The position numbers and the translations under genes were made by a program. Under the pieces are notes generated by a model. That model searched no databases. It was not told the DNA's origin and was given only the letters and a program-made list of their open reading frames with translations. DNA of 64,000 nt from NCBI GenBank assembly GCA_001513145.1, contig LFSP01000043.1, positions 94,905 through 158,904 of the forward strand. The letters run 5' to 3'. This stretch comes from Clostridia bacterium DTU025 (lineage in GTDB: Bacteria > Bacillota > DTU025). Position 1 is the first letter of the stretch; each line of letters begins with the position of its first letter. Shown in pieces: positions 45,043-52,521 of the stretch.

Positions 45043-45822
45043 ATGATTCAAGCACGGGGCCTAACCAAGAGATACGGCGACATGTTCGCAGTCGACGGCC
45101 TTGACCTCGACGTGGAGGCAGGAGAGATATTCGGCTTCCTTGGGCCGAACGGGGCCGGAAAGACCACCACCATCAACATGCTCATAGGCATCACCGCTCC
45201 CACGTCGGGCACCGTGACTCTTGGTGGGGTGAACGTGCACACCGATCCCGAGAAGGCCAAGGCCATGGTGGGATACGTGCCTGACCAGCCCAACATGTAC
45301 GACAAGCTCACGGCATGGGAGTTCCTGATGTTCGTGGCCAACCTGTACGGGATGGACCGCAAGCGCGCGGAGCGCCGCGCGTGGCAGCTCTTGGAGATGT
45401 TCGAGCTCACCGACAGGGCGCGGGAGCAGACTGGCGGTTTCTCTCACGGGATGAAGCAGAAGACCGTCATCGCTGCCGCGTTGCTGCATGAGCCGAGGAT
45501 ACTGTTTATGGACGAGCCAACGGTGGGCCTGGACCCGCGCAGTGCCAGGCAAGTGAAGGATATTCTGCGTGAGCTGGCCAGGGAAGGGTGTACGGTGTTC
45601 CTCACCACGCACGTGCTGGAGATCGCCGAGCGCATGTGCGACCGCATCGGCATCATCCAGAAGGGCAAGCTGCTCACCGTGGGCACCATGGAGGACCTGC
45701 GGCGCGCCGCGAGTGCCAAGGGAGCCCCGGCCGCAGTCAACGGCTCCACCCTGGAGGACCTGTTCCTCGAGCTCACCGGCGGCGCGGACTACGCGGAAGT
45801 CTCGCGCTACCTTGAGGGGTGA
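45043..45822 (+). CDS. ABC transporter ATP-binding protein
   Basis: A 259-residue nucleotide-binding subunit of an ABC-2-type exporter. Walker A FLGPNGAGKTTTINMLIG, Q-loop VGYVPDQPNMYDKLT, signature FSHGMKQKTVIAAALL, Walker B ILFMDEPTVGLDPRS and switch histidine FLTTHVLEIAE are intact. The signature Phe-Ser-His-Gly-Met replaces Leu-Ser-Gly-Gly, normal in this subfamily. The ATG follows a short spacer after ACTGGAGGGA. Its stop overlaps the permease start, so the two form one exporter. The substrate is unknown. Confidence 0.92.
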   Translation: MIQARGLTKRYGDMFAVDGLDLDVEAGEIFGFLGPNGAGKTTTINMLIGITAPTSGTVTLGGVNVHTDPEKAKAMVGYVPDQPNMYDKLTAWEFLMFVANLYGMDRKRAERRAWQLLEMFELTDRAREQTGGFSHGMKQKTVIAAALLHEPRILFMDEPTVGLDPRSARQVKDILRELAREGCTVFLTTHVLEIAERMCDRIGIIQKGKLLTVGTMEDLRRAASAKGAPAAVNGSTLEDLFLELTGGADYAEVSRYLEG

Positions 45823-47570
45823 TGGAGTTGAAGGCTACTCTCCTAATCCTCAAAGCGGAGTTCAGGCAGTTTCTCAACAACGCGGCCGGCACCGGCTCCA
45901 GGCGCAGTAAGGTGACGAAGCTCCTCCGCGGCTGGATGGGCTACCTCATTCTCGCGGTCATCGCCATCGTCATCGGCCGGGGAGTGTACTCGTTCACGCT
46001 GGGGATGAACGAAGCGCTGGCCGGTTTCCCCGAGCTAGCCAGGCTCATGTGGGTTAACCTGCTCTCAGGCATCTCACTGGCGGTATTCATAATGCTCTTC
46101 ATGACCGGCATATCCACGGTCTATCAGTCCATGTTTGAAGCGGGCGATGTGAAGTTCCTGTTGAGCACCCCCGCGCCTGTGACCTCAGTGGTGGCCGCGA
46201 AGCTCTCCATGGCCGCCTTCACCAACTTCCTGGCAGTGTCACCGTTTCTGTATCCGGTTTGGGCTGGGTTTGGGGCGGCGTCGTCGGCCCCGGCATCGTT
46301 CTACCTCCTCGCGCTCGTCGCCATCGTGCTGGCAGTTGTACTGTTCAACGCGCTTGTGGCCATGCTGGTGATGGTCATCATGAGGTACGTCGGCTCCGCC
46401 AGGATGCGACAAGTGATCCTCGTGGGCTCACTTGTGGTGGGGTTCTTGATCTTCACCGCGACTCAGCTCTTGAACGCCACCATGTCCCGAAGGAGCGGGC
46501 TGAACTACGCCGACGTGGCGCAGATCGCTTCCGCGTTGAACCTGGGAGCCCAGTCGTGGTCACCCCACATCTGGCTCCTGAAGACTGCCCTTCTGACGAT
46601 GCCGGGCTACGCCTACTCAGTGTGGACGTCCCTGGTGCCCCTGGCGGCGTCGGCCGCCCTGGCCACCGCGGCTGCCATTCAGCTTTCGAGACACGCGTTT
46701 GTGGTGGGATGGGGTCACGCCAGGGAAGCGGCGCGCCGGCGGGCAGGGCGCCAGGCGGCCCGCAGGAACGGAGAGGCCCCGGCGGCTCCCCGCGTGCTGG
46801 TGAACAGGTGGCGCGGCGTCGGATGGGCCATCTTCGCGCGTGACCTCTCCATGGTCCTGCGCCAGCCGGTGTTGTGGTACGGTGTGCTGGTGGCCATAGT
46901 GGGCGCAGGATTCTTCGTATACAACGTGTTCGGGTCAGGCGCAGACATGGCGGAGCGTTCCGACATGATGAAGGCGATACTGGTGGGGATGTTCACGATG
47001 ATGGCCGGCGTCTCTGCAGGGCAGTTCGCAGGGGTATGTATCAGCATCGAAGGCGAGGCATTGTGGCTGATGCAGTCCGCTCCCATCTCACCGACCACGT
47101 ACTACGCTGCCAAATTGGCCTTCGCGACGCTTCCAGGGGGGTTGGTGCTGGTAGTGCTGCTTCTGGGAACGAGGCTCCTTTCGTCGGTGCCGCAGCATCC
47201 GCTGTACGTGTCGCTGCCTGTGGGGCTGGGCGTGCTGTCAGCCATGACGTCCCTGTTCGTGATGGCCGACGCGCTCAAGCCGAACTTCAACATCAGGCTG
47301 TCTGGGATAGGTGCAGGCGGGAAGAAGCAGGACCCTGGAAAGGCGTTGCTATCGGCCTTCGGAAGCCAGATCGGGACGCTGGTGATGGGAGCGGTGTTCG
47401 CGTTCCCCACCTTCTACGACGCCATCCCCTGGTTCGCCGGATGGAGCATTACGACCGCCACAGCCGTGAGCCTGGCGGTGCTGGCGGGGATGATAATAAC
47501 AGCGCACGTGATCGCAGGGAGCGTCACCATACGTAAGGTGCGACAGCTTCTGGGCGGTGGCATCAACTAG
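45822..47570 (+). CDS. ABC exporter permease (large ABC-2-like)
   Basis: A 582-residue membrane protein with about 12 hydrophobic segments in two blocks. A basic cytoplasmic stretch near residues 305-330 (AREAARRRAGRQAARRNGE) separates them. Family features such as GISTVYQSMFEAGDVKFLLS, TPAPVTSVVAAKL and CISIEGEALWLMQSAPIS match the putative ABC exporter family (ABC_tran_2 type). ATG 45822 overlaps the ATPase stop by one base (TGATG). The 3' end overlaps the convergent mnmA by 4 nt. The fused double-length permease means one ATPase dimer could pair with a single permease chain (inference). Confidence 0.85.
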   Translation: MELKATLLILKAEFRQFLNNAAGTGSRRSKVTKLLRGWMGYLILAVIAIVIGRGVYSFTLGMNEALAGFPELARLMWVNLLSGISLAVFIMLFMTGISTVYQSMFEAGDVKFLLSTPAPVTSVVAAKLSMAAFTNFLAVSPFLYPVWAGFGAASSAPASFYLLALVAIVLAVVLFNALVAMLVMVIMRYVGSARMRQVILVGSLVVGFLIFTATQLLNATMSRRSGLNYADVAQIASALNLGAQSWSPHIWLLKTALLTMPGYAYSVWTSLVPLAASAALATAAAIQLSRHAFVVGWGHAREAARRRAGRQAARRNGEAPAAPRVLVNRWRGVGWAIFARDLSMVLRQPVLWYGVLVAIVGAGFFVYNVFGSGADMAERSDMMKAILVGMFTMMAGVSAGQFAGVCISIEGEALWLMQSAPISPTTYYAAKLAFATLPGGLVLVVLLLGTRLLSSVPQHPLYVSLPVGLGVLSAMTSLFVMADALKPNFNIRLSGIGAGGKKQDPGKALLSAFGSQIGTLVMGAVFAFPTFYDAIPWFAGWSITTATAVSLAVLAGMIITAHVIAGSVTIRKVRQLLGGGIN

Positions 47571-48664
47571 CCCTGTGTCGGCTGGATGATCCCGCCTCCC
47601 AGCACAATGTCGCCCTGATAGAACACTGCTGACTGCCCCGGGGTAATGGCCAGCTGGTCCTGGTCGAACACCACCCTGACGGTTCCGTCGTCCTGAACGG
47701 TCAGGGTGGCCGGAGCGGGGTCGGTGGTGTAGCGGACCTTTACGTCCGCTCTGATGATGGCGGGCGGCTCGGAGTAGCATATCCAGTTGAGGTCCGCCAC
47801 CACCATCTCCTTCGAGTACACCGCCTCGCGTGGCCCCACGACTATGGTGTTGGTGGCGGGCCTTATCGCTACCACGTACATCGCCTGTCCCTCGTACCCC
47901 AGAAGGCGCCCCAGTGAATGCCTCTGGCCGATGGTGTACATGGCCAGTCCCTGGTGCTCCCCTACAGTGCGGCCGTGCAGGTCGACTATGGGGCCCTTCT
48001 TGCCCAGCCAAGGCCTTTCTGACAGGAGAAACTCCCGGTACCGCCCCGGCGGGGTGAAGCACACCTCCTGGCTGTCGGGGCGGTCTGCGCTGTCAAGGCC
48101 GAACCTGCGGGCGATGGCTCGCACCTGTGGCTTGGTCCAGTCTCCAAGTGGAAAGATACTGGACTCAAGCTGGCGCTGGGTGAGCCTGTAAAGCATGTAA
48201 GTCTGATCCTTGATGCGGTCGGCTGGGCGAAGCAGCAGCGTTCGGCCTGTCAGCGGATCCCCTGCCAGCCTGGCGTAGTGGCCGGTGGCCACCTTCTTGA
48301 TCCCCAGTGCGGCCAGGCGGCGGTGCAGCTCGCCGAACTTGATGATGCTGTTGCATACGACACAAGGGTTCGGCGTCAGGCCGCTGCTGTAGGCTTCGAT
48401 GAAGTTGTCCACCACCGTCTCCCTGAACTCCCGTTCCGCGTTGAGCACGATGTGGTCGATGCCCAGGAGGCGGCAGGCGCGCCGCGCTGACTCTACGGCC
48501 TCAACTGAGCAGCAGAGGTTGTCGTCGCACCCGTCCATCTGCGCGTACCAGAGCTTCAGGGTGACGCCGATCACCTTCAGGCCGTGCTCCACCAGGAGCG
48601 CTGCGGCCACTGAGGAGTCAACCCCTCCGCTCATGGCCACTGCGGCGTCGAACTGGCGCTCCAT
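47567..48664 (-). CDS. mnmA: tRNA-specific 2-thiouridylase
   Basis: Thiolates U34 of tRNA-Lys, Glu and Gln. The 365-residue protein begins with the PP-loop AVAMSGGVDSSVAAALLVEH and has the catalytic Cys in TPNPCVVCNSIIKFG near residue 105. The partner Cys is in DRPDSQEVCFTP. GHYARL and the C-terminal OB-like domain ending AVFYQGDIVLGGGII are normal. Its stop overlaps the end of the convergent permease gene by 4 nt. Presumably transcribed alone; the ribosome site GAAGCGAGATGAGGG is close to the ATG. Confidence 0.97.
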   Translation of the reverse strand: MERQFDAAVAMSGGVDSSVAAALLVEHGLKVIGVTLKLWYAQMDGCDDNLCCSVEAVESARRACRLLGIDHIVLNAEREFRETVVDNFIEAYSSGLTPNPCVVCNSIIKFGELHRRLAALGIKKVATGHYARLAGDPLTGRTLLLRPADRIKDQTYMLYRLTQRQLESSIFPLGDWTKPQVRAIARRFGLDSADRPDSQEVCFTPPGRYREFLLSERPWLGKKGPIVDLHGRTVGEHQGLAMYTIGQRHSLGRLLGYEGQAMYVVAIRPATNTIVVGPREAVYSKEMVVADLNWICYSEPPAIIRADVKVRYTTDPAPATLTVQDDGTVRVVFDQDQLAITPGQSAVFYQGDIVLGGGIIQPTQG

Positions 48665-48832
48665 CCCTCATCTCGCTTCCTTTCGTCGCCTTCAGCACTA
48701 CTATACCCCATCGTTGTGACGGACGTCACCGGTCGACTTGCCACGGCAAGAAAGCTCTGGTAGCATGAGCTTGGGGCGTTTGACATCACGAGAATGCTGA
48801 GGACGTAATGTTCCGTAGGGAGTGGATACGCG

Positions 48833-50077
48833 GTGTATAAGACCGAAATCGAGCTCACAGGACATCTCATCGACACCCAGTTGCTCTCGCGAGTCATCGA
48901 CGAAATCACCGACCTTGGCGGAGAGTTTGAGGTCCTTGACACTACCATAGGGAAGACCCGTGACGACGTGTCGTGGGCCAGGCTCGAGGTGAGAGCCTCA
49001 AGCTGCGATAAGCTGGACCGCATCGTGAAGGCTGCCGTGGCCCTAGGTGCGGTGACGGTGGACGCTGAGGAGGTGAAGCTGGGCGAGGTCAAGAAGGACG
49101 GCGTGTGCCCGGAGGGCTTCTACTCCAGCACCAACCTGGAGACCTTCGTGAATGTTGGCGGCACCTGGGTCGAGGTTGAGAACATCGAGATGGACTGCGC
49201 GGTGGTGGTGGATCCCGTCGCCAAGAGGGCGCGCTGCTGCCCCATAGGGTCGGTGCGGGCCGGCGAGATGGTGATCCTCGGCTCTGGCGGAGTGAGGGTG
49301 GCGTCGGCTCCTGCCAGCGATGAAGACTCAGGCGAGTTCTCCTTCATGGGCAGCGACGTGTCAAGCGAGCGGCAGAAGTTCCTGGTCCTGCGGGAACTGG
49401 CCGAGGAGATGAAGAGGATAAGGGCCAGGGGCGGCAAGATCCTGGTGGTGGCCGGCCCTGCAGTGATACACACGGGCGCAGCGAAGCACCTGTCGAAGCT
49501 GATCGACGCGGGATACGTGAACGTGTTCTTCGCAGGCAACGCCGTGGCGGTGCACGACGTGGAGGCGGCCTTTTTCGGAACCTCCCTCGGGGTGAACCTG
49601 AACGACGGCACGGCGGCGCCTGCGGGGCATATGCACCACCTGATGGCGATCAACCGAATCCGCGATCACGGCGGTCTCAGGCAGGCGGTGGAGGCGGGCG
49701 CCCTGACCAGCGGCGTCATGTATTCGCTGATCAAGAACGACGTCCCCTACGTGTTGGCCGGGTCCATACGCGACGACGGCCCGCTGCCTGACGTCATCAC
49801 CGACACGGTGAAGGCGCAGGAAGCCATGAGGTCCCACCTCCCCGGAGTGGAGCTTGCGGTGATGATCGCGACGATGCTACACTCCATCGCCACAGGCAAC
49901 CTGCTGCCGGCCAGGGTGAGGACCATCTGCGTGGACATCAACCCGGCTACAGTGACCAAGCTCGCGGACAGAGGCAGCCATCAGGCCATCGGAATAGTCA
50001 GCGATGTCGAATGGTTCCTGAAGGAGCTCGCTTCCCTCCTTGTAGGCGAGGCTGTAGGCCAGGTTGCTGGTGCTTAA
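48833..50077 (+). CDS. TIGR00300/LOR-SDH-family protein, probable ornithine cyclodeaminase
   Basis: A 414-residue protein of the family first described as the LOR/SDH bifunctional-enzyme conserved region. The N-terminal domain is an ACT-like fold (TEIELTGHLIDTQLLSRVID). The middle contains DGVCPEGFYSSTNLETFV and MDCAVVVDP. The C-terminal Rossmann half has VNVFFAGNAVAVHDVEAA and GTSLGVNLNDGTAAPAGHMH. A Methanococcus member has been characterised as an NAD-dependent ornithine cyclodeaminase making proline and ammonia, and the cyanobacterial AgrE/ArgZ proteins carry the same domain. That activity is likely here but not proved. GTG 48833 follows AGGGAGTGG. Confidence 0.8.
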   Translation: MYKTEIELTGHLIDTQLLSRVIDEITDLGGEFEVLDTTIGKTRDDVSWARLEVRASSCDKLDRIVKAAVALGAVTVDAEEVKLGEVKKDGVCPEGFYSSTNLETFVNVGGTWVEVENIEMDCAVVVDPVAKRARCCPIGSVRAGEMVILGSGGVRVASAPASDEDSGEFSFMGSDVSSERQKFLVLRELAEEMKRIRARGGKILVVAGPAVIHTGAAKHLSKLIDAGYVNVFFAGNAVAVHDVEAAFFGTSLGVNLNDGTAAPAGHMHHLMAINRIRDHGGLRQAVEAGALTSGVMYSLIKNDVPYVLAGSIRDDGPLPDVITDTVKAQEAMRSHLPGVELAVMIATMLHSIATGNLLPARVRTICVDINPATVTKLADRGSHQAIGIVSDVEWFLKELASLLVGEAVGQVAGA

Positions 50078-50110
50078 GGTTGTGCCATCAGCCGCCGTAA
50101 GTTCACGGTG

Positions 50111-50170
50111 GCCGCGGGTAGCCGTCGGTAGCCGTCGGCAGGTGCCGGCAGGTGCCGGCAGGTGCCGCAA
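50111..50170. repeat. 10-bp-period tandem repeat
   Basis: Six successive 10-bp units run from GCCGCGGGTA through GCCGTCGGTA and GCCGTCGGCA to GGTGCCGGCA (twice) and GGTGCCGCAA. The unit drifts gradually along the array. It sits in the untranslated gap after the cyclodeaminase-like gene. Confidence 0.75.
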
Positions 50171-50183
50171 GCGATCGTTGTCG

Positions 50184-50204
50184 GCCCGGGGCGAGTCCCC
50201 GGGC
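50184..50204 (+). terminator. Terminator-like hairpin
   Basis: GCCCGGGG (50184-50191) pairs with CCCCGGGC (50197-50204) around CGAGT, followed by TTTA. It probably ends the cyclodeaminase-like transcript. Confidence 0.6.
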
Positions 50205-50298
50205 TTTACCTGCCAGCAGTGTCCACAGGCATATTCTTGAGCTTAGACAGGAGATACCCTAGTAGTGTCGAAAATCACATTGTTGTGGGGGTGGCCGA

Positions 50299-50916
50299 AT
50301 GGAGAGTCTGATTCTGGTGGACATCCAGAACGACTTCCTGCCTGGAGGGGCACTTCCGGTGCCCCGGGGCGACGAAGTGATACCGGTTGCCAACGCGCTG
50401 ATGCGGAAGTTCGGCCTAGTGGTGGCCACGGCTGACTGGCATCCTGTGGGACACGTGAGCTTCGCGTCGTCCCACGCTGGCAGGAAGCCTGGCGACGTGG
50501 TGATGGCAGGCGGAGTGGAGCAGGTGCTGTGGCCGGACCACTGCGTTCAGGGAACTGAGGGAGCGGAGTTTGCGCCCGGTCTGGATGCGAGCCGCATAGA
50601 TCGAATCGTATACAAGGGGACCGATCCTGAAATCGACAGCTACAGCGGGTTTTACGATAACGGTCATCGCCGATCGACTGAGCTGCACCAGTACTTGCTC
50701 AGCCGCAAGGTGGATGCCATTTATGTTATGGGGTTAGCCACCGATTACTGCGTGAAGTACACGGCGCTGGACGGCATCGCCCTGGGCTACACCGTCTACC
50801 TGGTGACGGACGGGTGCAGGGGAGTGGACGTCAATCCAGGCGACGTGGATCGCGCCATCCAGGAGATGGCCGAAAGCGGAGTCAGAATCGTGACCTCAGC
50901 TGACCTTCTCGGGTAA
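50299..50916 (+). CDS. pncA: Nicotinamidase
   Basis: Hydrolyses nicotinamide to nicotinate for NAD salvage. The 205-residue isochorismatase-fold protein has the catalytic triad in LILVDIQNDF (Asp8), VYKGTDPEIDSYSGF (Lys) and MGLATDYCVKYTA (Cys). Metal ligands lie in ATADWHP and the following His. Sequence around the catalytic Cys is that of true nicotinamidases. It is 60 nt upstream of the pnt transhydrogenase genes, a fitting neighbour because both affect nicotinamide nucleotide pools; the short gap (50917-50976) has a ribosome site but no clear terminator. Confidence 0.94.
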   Translation: MESLILVDIQNDFLPGGALPVPRGDEVIPVANALMRKFGLVVATADWHPVGHVSFASSHAGRKPGDVVMAGGVEQVLWPDHCVQGTEGAEFAPGLDASRIDRIVYKGTDPEIDSYSGFYDNGHRRSTELHQYLLSRKVDAIYVMGLATDYCVKYTALDGIALGYTVYLVTDGCRGVDVNPGDVDRAIQEMAESGVRIVTSADLLG

Positions 50917-50976
50917 CCCGGGGCGGAAGAGCGCTTCCGCCGTTGTCAATAAATCAACTACAGGGAGTGGCTAGAA

Positions 50977-52155
50977 ATGAAGTTCCGTGGCCTTGTGATC
51001 GGAGTGCCCAGGGAGATCATGAAGGGCGAGCGCCGCGTGGCGGCCATGCCTGACACCGTAAAGAAGATGGTCGCCGAGGGCGCTACCGTGCTGGTGGAGA
51101 AGGGGGCTGGCGAGGGCTCGTACTTTCACGACGACGAGTACGCAGCGGCCGGCGCCAAGATCGTCGAGGACGTTCGCGAGGTGTTCGAAAAGGCCGACAT
51201 CATACTGAAGGTCAAGGAGCCCATCTTCAACGAGAAGCTGAACGTCCATGAGGTGGATATGCTTCGGAAGGGCCAGACCATCATCACCTTCCTCCATCCG
51301 GCGTTCCCGGGCAACCACGAGATGATTCGGAAGATGGCGGCCAAGGGAGTGCTGGCGTTCACCCTCGACGGGATCCCCCGGATAACCAGGGCGCAATCCA
51401 TGGATGCCCTGAGCTCCATGAGCACGGTGGCGGGTTACAAGGCAGTGCTCATGGCGGCCAACAGGCTGCCGAAGTTCATGCCAATGGTGGGCACCGCGGT
51501 CGGCATGATCAAGCCGGCGGTGGTAACGGTGGTGGGCACCGGCATCGCTGGCCTGCAGGCCCTGGCCACCGCCAAGAAACTGGGCGCCGTCACCAGGTCG
51601 GCCGACATCCGGCCCGATGCGAACGAGCAGGCCAAGACGCTTGGCTCGAAGATCATAGACCTTGGCATTCCCCCGGAGCTGGCCATCGGTGAGGGCGGCT
51701 ACGCGAAGAAGCTCCCGGACGAGTGGCTTGACCGCGAGCGCAAGGTGCTGGCTCCGTACATCGCCGAGTCGGACATAGTGGTTCTGTCAGCCCTGATCCC
51801 CGGCAAGCTCGCTCCCGTGCTGGTGACCGAGGACATGGTCAAGTCGATGAGGCCTGGCTCCATCATCGTGGACATCTCCATAGACCAGGGCGGCAACTGC
51901 GAGCTGTCCCAGTCCGGAGAGGTAATCGAGAGGTACGGTGTGGTGATAGACGGCACGAAGAACATCCCCGGCACCATGCCGACGGCTTCCACCTGGATGT
52001 TCGCCAACAACATCTACAACTATCTGTCCAACCTGGTCGTTGATGGCGCATTGAACGTTAACATGGAGGACGAGATCATCGCATCGTCTCTGGTCTCAAG
52101 GGACGGCGAGCTGGTCCACGCGGGCGCCCTCGAAGCAATGGGTCTGGCAAAGTAG
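50977..52155 (+). CDS. pntAA: NAD(P) transhydrogenase alpha subunit, domain I (NAD-binding)
   Basis: Domain I of the proton-translocating transhydrogenase, which binds NAD(H) in the cytosol. The 392-residue protein starts VIGVPREIMKGERRVAAMPD. It has the invariant loop Arg-x-x-Arg-Ala-Gln-Ser-Met-Asp (PRITRAQSMDALSS, the RQD loop) and a Rossmann motif VVGTGIAGLQALATAKKLGA followed by the acidic DIRP that selects NAD. Alanine dehydrogenase is a relative, but the RQD loop and the following pntAB and pntB settle the identity. ACAGGGAGTGG precedes the ATG. The three-gene split (AA, AB, B) is typical of Rhodospirillum and many Bacillota. Confidence 0.95.
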   Translation: MKFRGLVIGVPREIMKGERRVAAMPDTVKKMVAEGATVLVEKGAGEGSYFHDDEYAAAGAKIVEDVREVFEKADIILKVKEPIFNEKLNVHEVDMLRKGQTIITFLHPAFPGNHEMIRKMAAKGVLAFTLDGIPRITRAQSMDALSSMSTVAGYKAVLMAANRLPKFMPMVGTAVGMIKPAVVTVVGTGIAGLQALATAKKLGAVTRSADIRPDANEQAKTLGSKIIDLGIPPELAIGEGGYAKKLPDEWLDRERKVLAPYIAESDIVVLSALIPGKLAPVLVTEDMVKSMRPGSIIVDISIDQGGNCELSQSGEVIERYGVVIDGTKNIPGTMPTASTWMFANNIYNYLSNLVVDGALNVNMEDEIIASSLVSRDGELVHAGALEAMGLAK

Positions 52156-52172
52156 CAGGAGGATAGGCTATC

Positions 52173-52457
52173 GTGTCGCCATTGGTGCTGATCGCTCTGT
52201 TCATAGTGTCGAGCGTTGTGGGATACAAGGTCATCTCGGCCGTGCCGAGCCTTCTTCACACGCCCTTGATGTCAGGGACGAACGCCCTCTCCGGAGTAAC
52301 CATACTCGGAGCTTTGGTATCCACAGCTGTCGCGCGTTCGATGAGCAACCCGGTGCTGGCACAGGCTGCAGGTTTCGTGGCGATAGTGTTCGCCATGGTG
52401 AACGTGGTCGGCGGTTTTCTGGTCACCGACAGGATGCTGAGGATGTTCCACAAGTAG
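52173..52457 (+). CDS. pntAB: NAD(P) transhydrogenase alpha subunit, membrane part
   Basis: A 94-residue hydrophobic protein with three membrane helices, the first share of domain II. Family features: VSSVVGYKVISAVPSLLHTP, LMSGTNALSGVTILGAL and the C-terminal FLVTDRMLRMF(H/K) end. GTG 52173 has AGGAGGAT about 9 nt upstream. It sits 17 nt after pntAA and 64 nt before pntB. With PntB it forms the proton channel. Confidence 0.95.
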   Translation: MSPLVLIALFIVSSVVGYKVISAVPSLLHTPLMSGTNALSGVTILGALVSTAVARSMSNPVLAQAAGFVAIVFAMVNVVGGFLVTDRMLRMFHK

Positions 52458-52521
52458 CCGGCAGGCCGTGTCAGTATAGTTAGGGAGGTGCGGGCGGACG
52501 CGCGGTCCGCTGCATGAGGTC

